The notes beneath the pieces were generated by a model. That model did no database searches and was not told the DNA's origin. It was given only the letters and a program-made list of their open reading frames with translations. DNA of 7,544 bases from Ruminococcus sp. GTDB lineage: Bacteria; Bacillota; Clostridia; Oscillospirales; Ruminococcaceae. The first letter of the stretch is position 1, and each line of letters starts with the position of its first letter. Location: NCBI GenBank assembly GCA_017544125.1, contig JAFYET010000008.1:1-7544 (forward strand). The letters are read 5' to 3'. The translations under genes and the position numbers were made by a program. Positions 1-5,299 of this stretch are shown in pieces.

Positions 1-350
1 AAGCAAACTCTCGGGTCATAGCCGTAGCCCCAGGAGTTTACGTCCTCGGTAGACTTGTCAGCCTGCTCGAAAACTATTCTGTCCTCGCTTATGTTCCAGT
101 TGATAGCATCGTCCGAGAAGCCTACGTGCAGCTCCATGTTTCTCTGCTTGTCATCAACTCTGAACACGCCTGCGAACTTGCCGTTGAATGTAACAACAGC
201 GCTGTTGAAGATAGAGTTTGACATCTTTAAGTGGTCTCTCTTGATGATGGGGTTAGCATCATATCTCCATACAACATCATTGCAGCCTGCGGGCTTGTCC
301 TGCCACGGGATATTCGGAATAGATTCGCCGTTTAAAATCTTTACGCTCAT
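1..350 (-). CDS. GH130 glycoside phosphorylase, probably 4-O-beta-mannosylglucose phosphorylase (5' part only)
   Basis: The first 116 codons of a minus-strand gene are present; the 3' end lies beyond the left edge. ATG at 350-348 follows a GGCGGAG ribosome site about seven bases upstream. The protein starts MSVKILNGESIPNIPWQ and carries PAGCNDVVWRYDANPII (about 20-36), FNSAVVTFNGKFAGVFR (48-64), LHVGFSDDAINW (74-85) and YGYDPRVC (109-116). This series of motifs is typical of GH130 subfamily 1, which includes the R. albus enzyme RaMP1. Known members phosphorolyse beta-1,4-mannosylglucose to mannose-1-phosphate and glucose in the cytoplasm, downstream of mannan breakdown by an epimerase. The Asp of YDPR (D112) probably corresponds to the family's conserved catalytic aspartate. 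No signal peptide is visible, as expected. The alternative is a GH130_2 manno-oligosaccharide phosphorylase, less likely from the N-terminal motifs. Confidence 0.88.
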   Translation of the reverse strand, partial: MSVKILNGESIPNIPWQDKPAGCNDVVWRYDANPIIKRDHLKMSNSIFNSAVVTFNGKFAGVFRVDDKQRNMELHVGFSDDAINWNISEDRIVFEQADKSTEDVNSWGYGYDPRVC

Positions 351-422
351 TTTAACTCCGCCTTTCAAAATTTTTTACTGTATTTTTGTGTAAGAAAATC
401 CCTACGAATTATCTCCAAATCT

Positions 423-451
423 ATTAAAGCATATTTTGAAAAAATAATCAA
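423..451 (-). promoter_or_regulatory. Predicted sigma-A promoter of the GH130 gene
   Basis: On the minus strand TTGATT (451-446) and TTTAAT (428-423) are separated by 17 bp. The transcript would start near 416 and have a leader of about 65 bases. It is the best-spaced pair between the terminator at 538-573 and the GH130 start. Confidence 0.55.
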
Positions 452-466
452 GCCCCCCCTCTTGCC

Positions 467-480
467 TGAAAACGTTTAAA
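467..480. promoter_or_regulatory. LacI/CcpA-family operator-like site 1
   Basis: TGAAAACGTTTAAA matches the cre consensus TGWAARCGYTWNCW at 13 of 14 positions and contains the perfect 8-bp palindrome AAACGTTT. It lies just upstream of the -35 of the GH130 promoter, a position more suited to activation or looping than to simple promoter occlusion. Whether CcpA or a dedicated LacI-type mannoside regulator binds here cannot be told from the window. Confidence 0.55.
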
Positions 481-487
481 AAAATGA

Positions 488-501
488 TGTAAACGTATAC
501 T
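488..501. promoter_or_regulatory. LacI/CcpA-family operator-like site 2
   Basis: TGTAAACGTATACT matches the cre consensus at 13 of 14 positions and has the near-palindromic core GTAAACGTATAC. Its centre (494/495) is 21 bp from that of site 1 (473/474), two helical turns, so two dimers would sit on the same DNA face. Confidence 0.52.
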
Positions 502-530
502 TTGAAAGTTTAACAAAAAGTTCATATAAT
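502..530 (+). promoter_or_regulatory. Promoter-like sequence pointing into the terminator
   Basis: TTGAAA (502-507) and a perfect TATAAT (525-530) with a 17-bp spacer lie on the plus strand, directly beside operator-like site 2. The start would be near 537, immediately before the hairpin at 542-573, and the RNA would run antisense to the 3' end of the neighbouring minus-strand gene. No plus-strand gene follows. It may be chance in AT-rich DNA or the source of a short antisense RNA. Confidence 0.3.
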
Positions 531-537
531 ACTCCGC

Positions 538-573
538 AAAAAATCCCCCGTTTCACTGTAAAAACGGGGGATT
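538..573 (-). terminator. Rho-independent terminator of the phosphoglycerol-transferase-like gene
   Basis: A perfect 12-bp stem (542-553 with 562-573, containing CCCCCG/CGGGGG) closes an 8-base loop. On the minus strand it is followed by a run of six T (543-538), the form of a strong intrinsic terminator. It lies about 95 bases after the stop codon at 670-668 and separates that gene from the GH130 unit. The plus-strand side lacks a comparable T run. Confidence 0.9.
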
Positions 574-585
574 AACTTTAAAATC

Positions 586-670
586 ATCGCCGCAGGCGAT
601 ACCTCAATTATGCATTATGCATTATGCATTATGCATTATGCATTGATAAATGCGCAAAGCGCATTTATCA
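586..670 (-). repeat. Two-hairpin intergenic element, copy 1
   Basis: Read on the minus strand, from the stop codon on, the element has three parts. The first is a perfect 12-bp hairpin with a TTT loop (670-644) that contains the stop TGA and an in-frame second stop TAA. The second is an AT-rich heptamer array (644-607) ending in AATTGAGGT (609-601). The third is a 6-bp hairpin with a TGC loop (600-586). It lies within the 3' untranslated region, before the terminator. Copy 2 at 3025-3077 has the same order of parts after the lactate dehydrogenase gene. The short triloops and placement recall REP/BIME-like palindromic intergenic repeats. Confidence 0.6.
607..644. repeat. Heptanucleotide tandem repeat (ATTATGC)5
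   Basis: Five exact head-to-tail copies of ATTATGC (607-641) are followed by a partial ATT (642-644). The unit creates overlapping ATGCAT palindromes. The array is non-coding: open reading frames crossing it read only as a repeated HYALCIM-type peptide, an artefact. Perfect copies imply recent slippage or active maintenance. Confidence 0.95.
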
Positions 671-2806
671 GCTTGCTTTGTTTGATTTCTCATCAAACAT
701 ACGGTAATACTGTAAATAACGGTATTTCTTCATCTCTTCGGTGTCGTCGTCTGCCGAGTCGGTCTTCTTGTGCCACTCGCCGTTGCCGTCAACATAGCCG
801 AATGAGGTGATTATCGGCAGGTTCTCTCTCTGCTCTTCAAGGAAGTTCATGTAGTCGCTCTTGGGCAGACCGCATACGTCCATAAGCTCGTTGCCTATGT
901 AGTTGAGGCTTATGTTGCTGTCTTCCTTGCTCTCGATGTCGTAGTTTGCCCAGATGAAGTAGGGTGTCTGGTGTGAGTGGCAGAACTCCTCTATGGGCAG
1001 GTCATTTATGTTCTTGCCCAGCATATCGTCATAGAAGCCGCCGATGTGCGGGTAGTGGTCGCCGAAGAATACTATTACAACGTCCTCGTCTACATTTCTG
1101 AAGTAATCAAGCAGCTCACCCATGGCCTTGTCAGCCTCGTAAATGGAATTAAGGTATATCTGCGCTTCCATGTTCTCGGGCTTTGTGAGGGTTATCGGCT
1201 CTCTGTCGCTTGGCTCTTCCGAGTTGTAGGGGGCGTGGTTCTGCATGGTCGTTACCCATACAAACATACTCTCGTCCTTGGGCTTTTTCTCAAACTCCTC
1301 CTCGACTCTCCTGTATACCGTGTCATCAGAGATGCCGCCGTTTATGTATTCTATGTTTTTGAGGTTTACATTGTCCTTGTAATAAGCCTTGTCAAAGCCG
1401 AAGCGCTTGTAGGCGTTCTCTATCTTCCAAAGACCTCTGCGGCAGCAGGTGAGGGCTACCGTGTTGTAGCCCAGGGCATTGAGGTGGCTTACCATGCTCT
1501 GCTGGTCGGTGTCCATAAACTGTGTGTATGTGGCACTTCCCGAGGGCAGGAAGTACATCGAGCTGCCCGTCAGGAACTCATACTCCGAGTTGCAGGAATA
1601 GCCGCCGTAGGGCGATACTGTAACATAGCCCTTTATGCAGTTCTCTTTAAGCGCACGGTAGTTGGGCATATAGTCCATGTTAACGTCAATGTCGCCTAAA
1701 TGTTCAAAGTCAGCAAATGATTCGTTGAGTATTGCTATTATCGTGGGCTTGCGCTGTGCCGTCATGTCGGTGGGGGCGTATTTTGCAAGCCGTGCTTTGG
1801 CCTCGTCTGCCGAATACCCGTCAGGTATTATTATCCTGTTTTTGAGCCCGTCATAGTAGAAGGTCAGCAGCCCACCTGCGTCCTGATAGGTGTCAATGTC
1901 TTCACCCATGGAGAAGTTTAAAAGCATTATCCTGTTGTTTATGTCATAGCTGTATACGCCCTCTGCTGCGAAGTAAAAGCCCACGCAAAGTGCTGCAAGG
2001 CTGCCAAGCCCGAGTGAGCGTGCTTTCATCGGCTTTTTCATCTCGCTTATGTCAAGCAGCCATATGGCAGCAAGTATCGCCAGCGTGTCGATCACGGCAA
2101 AGGCTATTATGTATGAGAATGAGAAGTGATACTCATCGCTTATCTCGCCCGCACTGGTGATGTTTGCAAGGTCGGCATAGCGTATCGGTCCGCCACGGAA
2201 CTGTATTATATAGTATTGCAGTATCGCATAAAATGCAAAGAACCCCGAGAAAAGTGTGAGCAGTATGCGTGTAACTATCCTGTTCTTCACAAACGCAACT
2301 GCTATGAAGAAAAAGATAAAATACATAAGTATCCCGACTAAGATGTTCGGTATGTAGGGCTTTATAAAGCGCCTAAGGTGTGCGCCGTCGTTTGCAAGAT
2401 CTGTGGGTATGATGTATAGGCAGAATTCATTTACAAAGTAGAAGTTGACCGCCAGCAGCCCCGCTAAGGCGTATCTGTTGACCTTGGGTCTGCCGCCTTT
2501 TATGCACACAGCCGCAATGCCTGCTATCGCCGCCGCACCCGCAACACCGCAGATCACCGCTACGAAATCGAGCTTGCCGTCGTTTGCCTTTGCAAAGTCA
2601 GCAAACCCCGCAGCCCCCAGCAGGAATATAAACGCCGCTGCCGCCAGCACAAAAAACATCACAGGCGACATAAGGCAAAGGGTCTGATACCATTTTTTCT
2701 GTGTTTCAGGCTCAGCCTGTGCAGCCTCCGCCCCGCTCTCCTGCGTGTCGGGAGTGTCGGCAGGCGTGTCCGGTATCACAGCCGTTATATCTTTGTTCTC
2801 TTCCAT
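668..2806 (-). CDS. LTA synthase-like membrane phosphoglycerol transferase (sulfatase/alkaline phosphatase fold)
   Basis: A 712-residue protein; ATG at 2806-2804 follows AAAGGAGG with good spacing. Residues 1-40 form a hydrophilic Pro/Thr/Asp/Glu-rich cytoplasmic tail. About seven membrane helices follow (near 47-66, 81-103, 112-133, 152-173, 178-201, 230-250, 265-283), and an external catalytic domain starts near 354. Family landmarks are ILNESF with metal ligand E362, GGYSCNSEYEFLTG with presumed nucleophile S404, CRRGLWKIENAYKRFGFDKAY (455-475), TMQNHAPY with H524, and FGDHYP with D583/H584. Known relatives move glycerol phosphate from phosphatidylglycerol onto lipoteichoic acid or glycans outside the membrane. 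S. aureus LtaS has five helices and a Thr nucleophile; this protein has about seven helices and Ser. The exact substrate is therefore open (LTA, glycan decoration or another phospho-head-group transfer). It has its own promoter and terminator. Confidence 0.88.
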   Translation of the reverse strand: MEENKDITAVIPDTPADTPDTQESGAEAAQAEPETQKKWYQTLCLMSPVMFFVLAAAAFIFLLGAAGFADFAKANDGKLDFVAVICGVAGAAAIAGIAAVCIKGGRPKVNRYALAGLLAVNFYFVNEFCLYIIPTDLANDGAHLRRFIKPYIPNILVGILMYFIFFFIAVAFVKNRIVTRILLTLFSGFFAFYAILQYYIIQFRGGPIRYADLANITSAGEISDEYHFSFSYIIAFAVIDTLAILAAIWLLDISEMKKPMKARSLGLGSLAALCVGFYFAAEGVYSYDINNRIMLLNFSMGEDIDTYQDAGGLLTFYYDGLKNRIIIPDGYSADEAKARLAKYAPTDMTAQRKPTIIAILNESFADFEHLGDIDVNMDYMPNYRALKENCIKGYVTVSPYGGYSCNSEYEFLTGSSMYFLPSGSATYTQFMDTDQQSMVSHLNALGYNTVALTCCRRGLWKIENAYKRFGFDKAYYKDNVNLKNIEYINGGISDDTVYRRVEEEFEKKPKDESMFVWVTTMQNHAPYNSEEPSDREPITLTKPENMEAQIYLNSIYEADKAMGELLDYFRNVDEDVVIVFFGDHYPHIGGFYDDMLGKNINDLPIEEFCHSHQTPYFIWANYDIESKEDSNISLNYIGNELMDVCGLPKSDYMNFLEEQRENLPIITSFGYVDGNGEWHKKTDSADDDTEEMKKYRYLQYYRMFDEKSNKAS

Positions 2807-2859
2807 TTGTATCCTCCTTTATAATTGTACTCTATATCTTCACATAGTTTAACATTTTA

Positions 2860-2888
2860 ATTATACTCCCATTTTTTTGTTTTTTCAA
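2860..2888 (-). promoter_or_regulatory. Promoter of the phosphoglycerol-transferase-like gene
   Basis: TTGAAA (2888-2883) and perfect TATAAT (2865-2860) are separated by 17 bp on the minus strand. The start would be near 2853, giving a leader of about 47 bases that carries AAAGGAGG before the ATG. Confidence 0.8.
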
Positions 2889-2981
2889 GCAGGAACGGCG
2901 CTTTTTGCGTTTTTCTGTCGTCTCTCACAAAAAGCAGAGCTATTTTACCGGCGTTTTGGGCGGAAATAGTGAATAATAACA

Positions 2982-3013
2982 CACCCCGGGGTTTCGCAAG
3001 ATCCCCCGGGGTG
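2982..3013 (-). terminator. Terminator of lactate dehydrogenase
   Basis: A 10-bp perfect stem CACCCCGGGG/CCCCGGGGTG (2982-2991 with 3004-3013) closes a 12-base loop. The minus-strand continuation is TGTTATTATTC, T-rich but interrupted. It lies about 65 bases after the ldh stop, beyond the two-hairpin element, and before the promoter of the next minus-strand gene. The 90-odd bases between it and that promoter show no gene; only a weak 8-bp inverted repeat (2900-2907/2928-2935) is visible there. Confidence 0.75.
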
Positions 3014-3024
3014 CCTTATGATAC

Positions 3025-3077
3025 GTCCTGCGCAGCAGGACACCTTAATTATTCTTTATTATTTCAGCCCGCCGGGC
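3025..3077 (-). repeat. Two-hairpin intergenic element, copy 2
   Basis: Read on the minus strand this has a short GC-rich hairpin with a 3-base loop (3077-3067: GCCC, GGC, GGGC) two bases after the ldh stop codon. An AT-rich spacer ends in AATTAAGGT (3050-3042), and a perfect 7-bp hairpin with a TGC loop follows (3041-3025). The core differs from copy 1 by one base, and the adjoining hairpin has the same loop but entirely different arms that still pair perfectly. The spacer contains ATTATTC (3048-3054), possibly a decayed form of the copy 1 heptamer. Confidence 0.55.
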
Positions 3078-3079
3078 GC

Positions 3080-4033
3080 TTAAATCCCTAACCCCTCAAA
3101 CGCCTCACTGAGCACATTTACAGACGCTGCGAACTTCTTCTGCTCGTCCTCGGTCAGCTCCAGCTCGACTATCTCCTTGACACCGTTTCTGCCGATGATG
3201 CTGGGTACGCCTATGAAAACGCCCTTGCTGCCGTATTCGCCCGAGAGCTTTGCAGATACCGTAAGCACGCTGTTCTCGTCACCCAGTATCGCCTTTACTA
3301 TCCTGGTCAGCGCTATGCCTATGCCGTAGTAGGTGGCACTCTTTGCTTCGATTATCTTGTAGGCGGCTGTGCGCACTTCTTCTTCGATGCGAGCCATAGC
3401 TTCGTAGGTGTAGCCGTTCTTCTCGTCATCAAGAATGCCCTTTACACGCTTTGTTGCAAGATATACCTGCGAGAGGGGAACAAACTCAGAATCCCCGTGC
3501 TCGCCTATAACGTATGCGTGAATGTTCTTCGGGTCAACGGTGAAATAATCGCCTAAAAGATAGCGAAGCCTTGCAGTATCAAGGCTCGTGCCTGTGCCTA
3601 TTACCTTTGAAGCCCCGAAGCGTGACAGCTCGTAGGTAACTCTTGTCATTATGTCAACAGGGTTTGTGGCAACCACAAAAATGCCGTCAAAGCCCGACTT
3701 TACAACGGGTGTGATTATCGAGCGGAAGACCTCGGTGTTGCGCTTTAACAGGTCAAGGCGTGTCTCGCCCTCCTTCTGTGCAACGCCTGCGGCAATTACA
3801 ACTATGTCTGCGTCCTTGCAGTCGGGGTATTCGCCGCAGTATATCTTCATGTTTGACTTGGCGAATGCAAGCCCGTGGTTCAAGTCCATAGCCTCGCCCT
3901 CGGCTCTTTTCTTGTTAAGGTCGATAAGCACCAACTCGTTGCATATACCTCCCTGATTTACCAGCGAGTAAGCAAAGCTCATGCCTACCATTCCCGTGCC
4001 GATGAGCACGACCTTTCTCTTATCGGTGTTCAT
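3080..4033 (-). CDS. ldh: L-lactate dehydrogenase (NAD-dependent, FBP-site residues present)
   Basis: A 317-residue protein of normal family length; ATG at 4033-4031 follows AAAGGAG about ten bases upstream. It reduces pyruvate to L-lactate and regenerates NAD+ during fermentation in the cytoplasm. The N-terminal Rossmann fold shows IGTGMVG (G12, G14, G17) and D38 for the NAD ribose. Substrate and catalytic residues are Q86 (Gln selects lactate, where malate dehydrogenases have Arg), R92, N124, D152, R155, H179 in GEHGDSE, and T234. R157 and H172 align with R173 and H188 of Geobacillus stearothermophilus LDH, which bind fructose-1,6-bisphosphate, so allosteric activation by FBP is predicted. 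It has a consensus promoter, but no terminator is visible after the upstream small membrane protein gene, so read-through from the operon at 4114-5757 is possible. No Rex-like operator was seen in the leader. Confidence 0.96.
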   Translation of the reverse strand: MNTDKRKVVLIGTGMVGMSFAYSLVNQGGICNELVLIDLNKKRAEGEAMDLNHGLAFAKSNMKIYCGEYPDCKDADIVVIAAGVAQKEGETRLDLLKRNTEVFRSIITPVVKSGFDGIFVVATNPVDIMTRVTYELSRFGASKVIGTGTSLDTARLRYLLGDYFTVDPKNIHAYVIGEHGDSEFVPLSQVYLATKRVKGILDDEKNGYTYEAMARIEEEVRTAAYKIIEAKSATYYGIGIALTRIVKAILGDENSVLTVSAKLSGEYGSKGVFIGVPSIIGRNGVKEIVELELTEDEQKKFAASVNVLSEAFEGLGI

Positions 4034-4071
4034 ATTCTGACAACTCCTTTCGGTGATTTTGTATCAGTTTT

Positions 4072-4100
4072 ATTATACCAAATAAGCAGCCGTATGTCAA
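4072..4100 (-). promoter_or_regulatory. Strong promoter of ldh
   Basis: Perfect TTGACA (4100-4095) and perfect TATAAT (4077-4072) with a 17-bp spacer lie on the minus strand, preceded by an extended -10 TGG. The start would be near 4065, with a leader of about 31 bases. The -35 lies some 14 bases beyond the stop of the upstream gene. This is the closest match to consensus in the window and suggests high constitutive expression. Confidence 0.92.
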
Positions 4101-4113
4101 CCGAACAGCCCGT

Positions 4114-4434
4114 TTATATATGGAATTTGATGTTAAGGCAACATATAATGCCTGCCGAAAGCATGGCATTCAGCCATACAAAACTGACTATAAAAGTGAG
4201 TATCGCTGCAAATATTATATACGATATCTTTTCCTTTTTGCTCTCTAACGGCATGATAAAAAATACCATCGCCGCCACAGCAGGCACCGAGCCGAGCAGT
4301 ACAAATACCGCGTGACGGGCTGTCAGAGGTTTAAAGGACCTTCCGCCGCAGCTTGCCGCCCAGCCCATAAAGGCATAGTTTATCAGCATAAACCATAACA
4401 GTATAAGCCCTTTCTTTTTGGTAAGACGTTTCAT
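4114..4434 (-). CDS. Small membrane protein, tandem paralogue B (unknown function)
   Basis: A 106-residue protein with no recognised family name. ATG at 4434-4432 follows a GGGGGA-type ribosome site, 19 bases after the preceding stop. A basic start MKRLTKKK leads into a helix at about 10-28, with further hydrophobic stretches near 42-63 and 70-98, so about three membrane helices. It aligns without gaps to the 111-residue neighbour: residues 1-28 are identical except M16/I16, then LLGSV, VFFI, PL, SY, FA and VWL recur at the same positions. The 85 bp covering its start are nearly identical to the neighbour's. It is the last gene of the regulator operon. A transport accessory, immunity-like or envelope-stress role is conceivable but unsupported. 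Confidence 0.75.
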   Translation of the reverse strand: MKRLTKKKGLILLWFMLINYAFMGWAASCGGRSFKPLTARHAVFVLLGSVPAVAAMVFFIMPLESKKEKISYIIFAAILTFIVSFVWLNAMLSAGIICCLNIKFHI

Positions 4435-4435
4435 A
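4351..4435. repeat. 85-bp direct repeat, copy in the 106-residue gene
   Basis: Aligned without gaps to 4706-4790 it differs at 4 of 85 positions. It covers the first 28 codons of the gene and ends one base upstream of the ATG. Sequence identity drops sharply beyond it while the encoded proteins remain alignable. Confidence 0.93.
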
Positions 4436-4453
4436 GTATTATCCCCCGATAGA

Positions 4454-4789
4454 TCATCGCAAAGGCTCTAAGCTCATAGTAGTGAGCGCCTCATAGACCC
4501 TTGTGAGCAGTCCACCCGCCCAAAAGAGCCATACGCCGTAAATAAGAATTATGAGCATAAGTGCAAAGCGCATATACGAGCGCCTGTCCTCGTCATTGTC
4601 AAGCGGGCGTATAAAGAACACCGCCACCGCCGCTGCCCGAACTGAGCCGAGCAGCAAAAGCTCTAAGATCAAGGACGGTATCATCGGCAGGGGCTGAACT
4701 CCACCGCTTGCCGCCCAGCCCATAAAGGCATAGTTTATAAGTATAAACCATAACAGTATAAGCCCTTTCTTTTTTGTGAGACGTTTCAT
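4454..4789 (-). CDS. Small membrane protein, tandem paralogue A (unknown function)
   Basis: A 111-residue protein with no recognised family name. ATG at 4789-4787 follows AAAGGGGGG about eight bases upstream and 18 bases after the stop of the five-helix gene. The layout is a basic N-terminus (MKRLTKKK), helix at about 9-28 with ...NYAFMGWAASGG, helix near 38-62, then an acidic/basic loop DNDEDRR (64-70), helix near 72-93, and a short C-terminal tail. The segment FFIRPLDNDEDRRSYMRFAL resembles the C-terminal part of the upstream five-helix protein (FIYLFD...DEESDRRQFAL), suggesting that all three membrane proteins share ancestry. The 4454-5757 spacing implies one polycistronic mRNA. Function is unknown. 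Confidence 0.78.
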   Translation of the reverse strand: MKRLTKKKGLILLWFILINYAFMGWAASGGVQPLPMIPSLILELLLLGSVRAAAVAVFFIRPLDNDEDRRSYMRFALMLIILIYGVWLFWAGGLLTRVYEALTTMSLEPLR

Positions 4790-4790
4790 A
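4706..4790. repeat. 85-bp direct repeat, copy in the 111-residue gene
   Basis: Partner of 4351-4435, offset by 355 bp; 81 of 85 positions agree with no gaps. Of the four changes only one, at codon 16, alters the shared peptide. Confidence 0.93.
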
Positions 4791-4807
4791 ACACCGCCCC
4801 CCTTTTG

Positions 4808-5299
4808 TCACCATACAACGATACTTGATGCAAACAGCCACGGAGTGGTTATTATCGCAAAATACAGCGCAAACTGCCTGCGGTCGCTCTCCTCATCAAA
4901 TGTCTTTTTGAATGACACCCTGCTGTCAAACAGATAGATAAACACCGATGACAGCGCCATGCAAAGAATTACGCACACCGCCGCTATGGGGTTTACCCAC
5001 GGGTTTAGCATTATTGCAGATGAAGCCTTGTGAGCCCCGAGCGCATCAAGCAAAAGGTCAAGCCCCACAAGCACCGCCCCGCCTATTATGTCTGAAAGCA
5101 TACCGAAAGCCCATACCTTTAATATGCAGCTTTTCCATATCTGCTTTTTGCCCTCTTTCTTCTTTATCTTAAGCAGTATCATAAGCACTGCACTGTCTAT
5201 TATAAAATTCCCCGCAAGGGTGGGCAGCCACATAGCAGGCATAGCAAGCAGCAGCCACAGCGGCATTATCATGTTGTATAAACGCACCTGCTTTTTCAT
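4808..5299 (-). CDS. Polytopic membrane protein paired with an XRE regulator (unknown function)
   Basis: A 163-residue protein with about five membrane helices (near 10-27, 32-45, 61-84, 103-124, 142-161). A basic loop KIKKKEGKKQIWK lies at 44-56 and a charged loop SFKKTFDEESDRR at 129-141. Its ATG (5299-5297) overlaps the TGA of the regulator gene as ATGA, and GGGAGCGAGG lies just upstream inside the regulator gene, so translation is probably coupled. Start MKKQVRLYNMIMPLWLLL followed by LPTLAGNFIIDS fits a membrane-protein type I recall beside similar regulators in Firmicutes genomes; this recollection was not checked by search. No catalytic motif or transporter signature is visible. The tight coupling suggests that it either informs the regulator of a membrane signal or is the regulator's main target. 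Confidence 0.8.
   Translation of the reverse strand: MKKQVRLYNMIMPLWLLLAMPAMWLPTLAGNFIIDSAVLMILLKIKKKEGKKQIWKSCILKVWAFGMLSDIIGGAVLVGLDLLLDALGAHKASSAIMLNPWVNPIAAVCVILCMALSSVFIYLFDSRVSFKKTFDEESDRRQFALYFAIITTPWLFASSIVVW

Noticed and set aside
387..396. GTGTAAG half-site resembling the XRE operator near the GH130 leader
   Set aside because: Only one arm is present and no matching inverted arm follows; such a short match is expected by chance.
607..644. CRISPR array
   Set aside because: The units are seven bases, directly adjacent and without spacers.
610..810. Short plus-strand frame starting in the heptamer array
   Set aside because: Its start is only translated tandem repeat (HYALCIM pattern) and the rest is antisense to a convincing gene.
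977..1699. 240-residue open frame on the plus strand
   Set aside because: It is opposite the catalytic domain of the membrane transferase, has no ribosome site and mirrors that gene's codons; the minus-strand protein carries clear family motifs.
2900..2935. 8-bp inverted repeat GCTTTTTG/CAAAAAGC upstream of the transferase promoter
   Set aside because: The arms are mostly A/T runs separated by 20 bases and not placed as an operator or terminator; too weak to call.
4034..4094. Rex-type redox operator in the ldh leader
   Set aside because: No TTGTGAAN-type palindrome is present around the promoter or leader.
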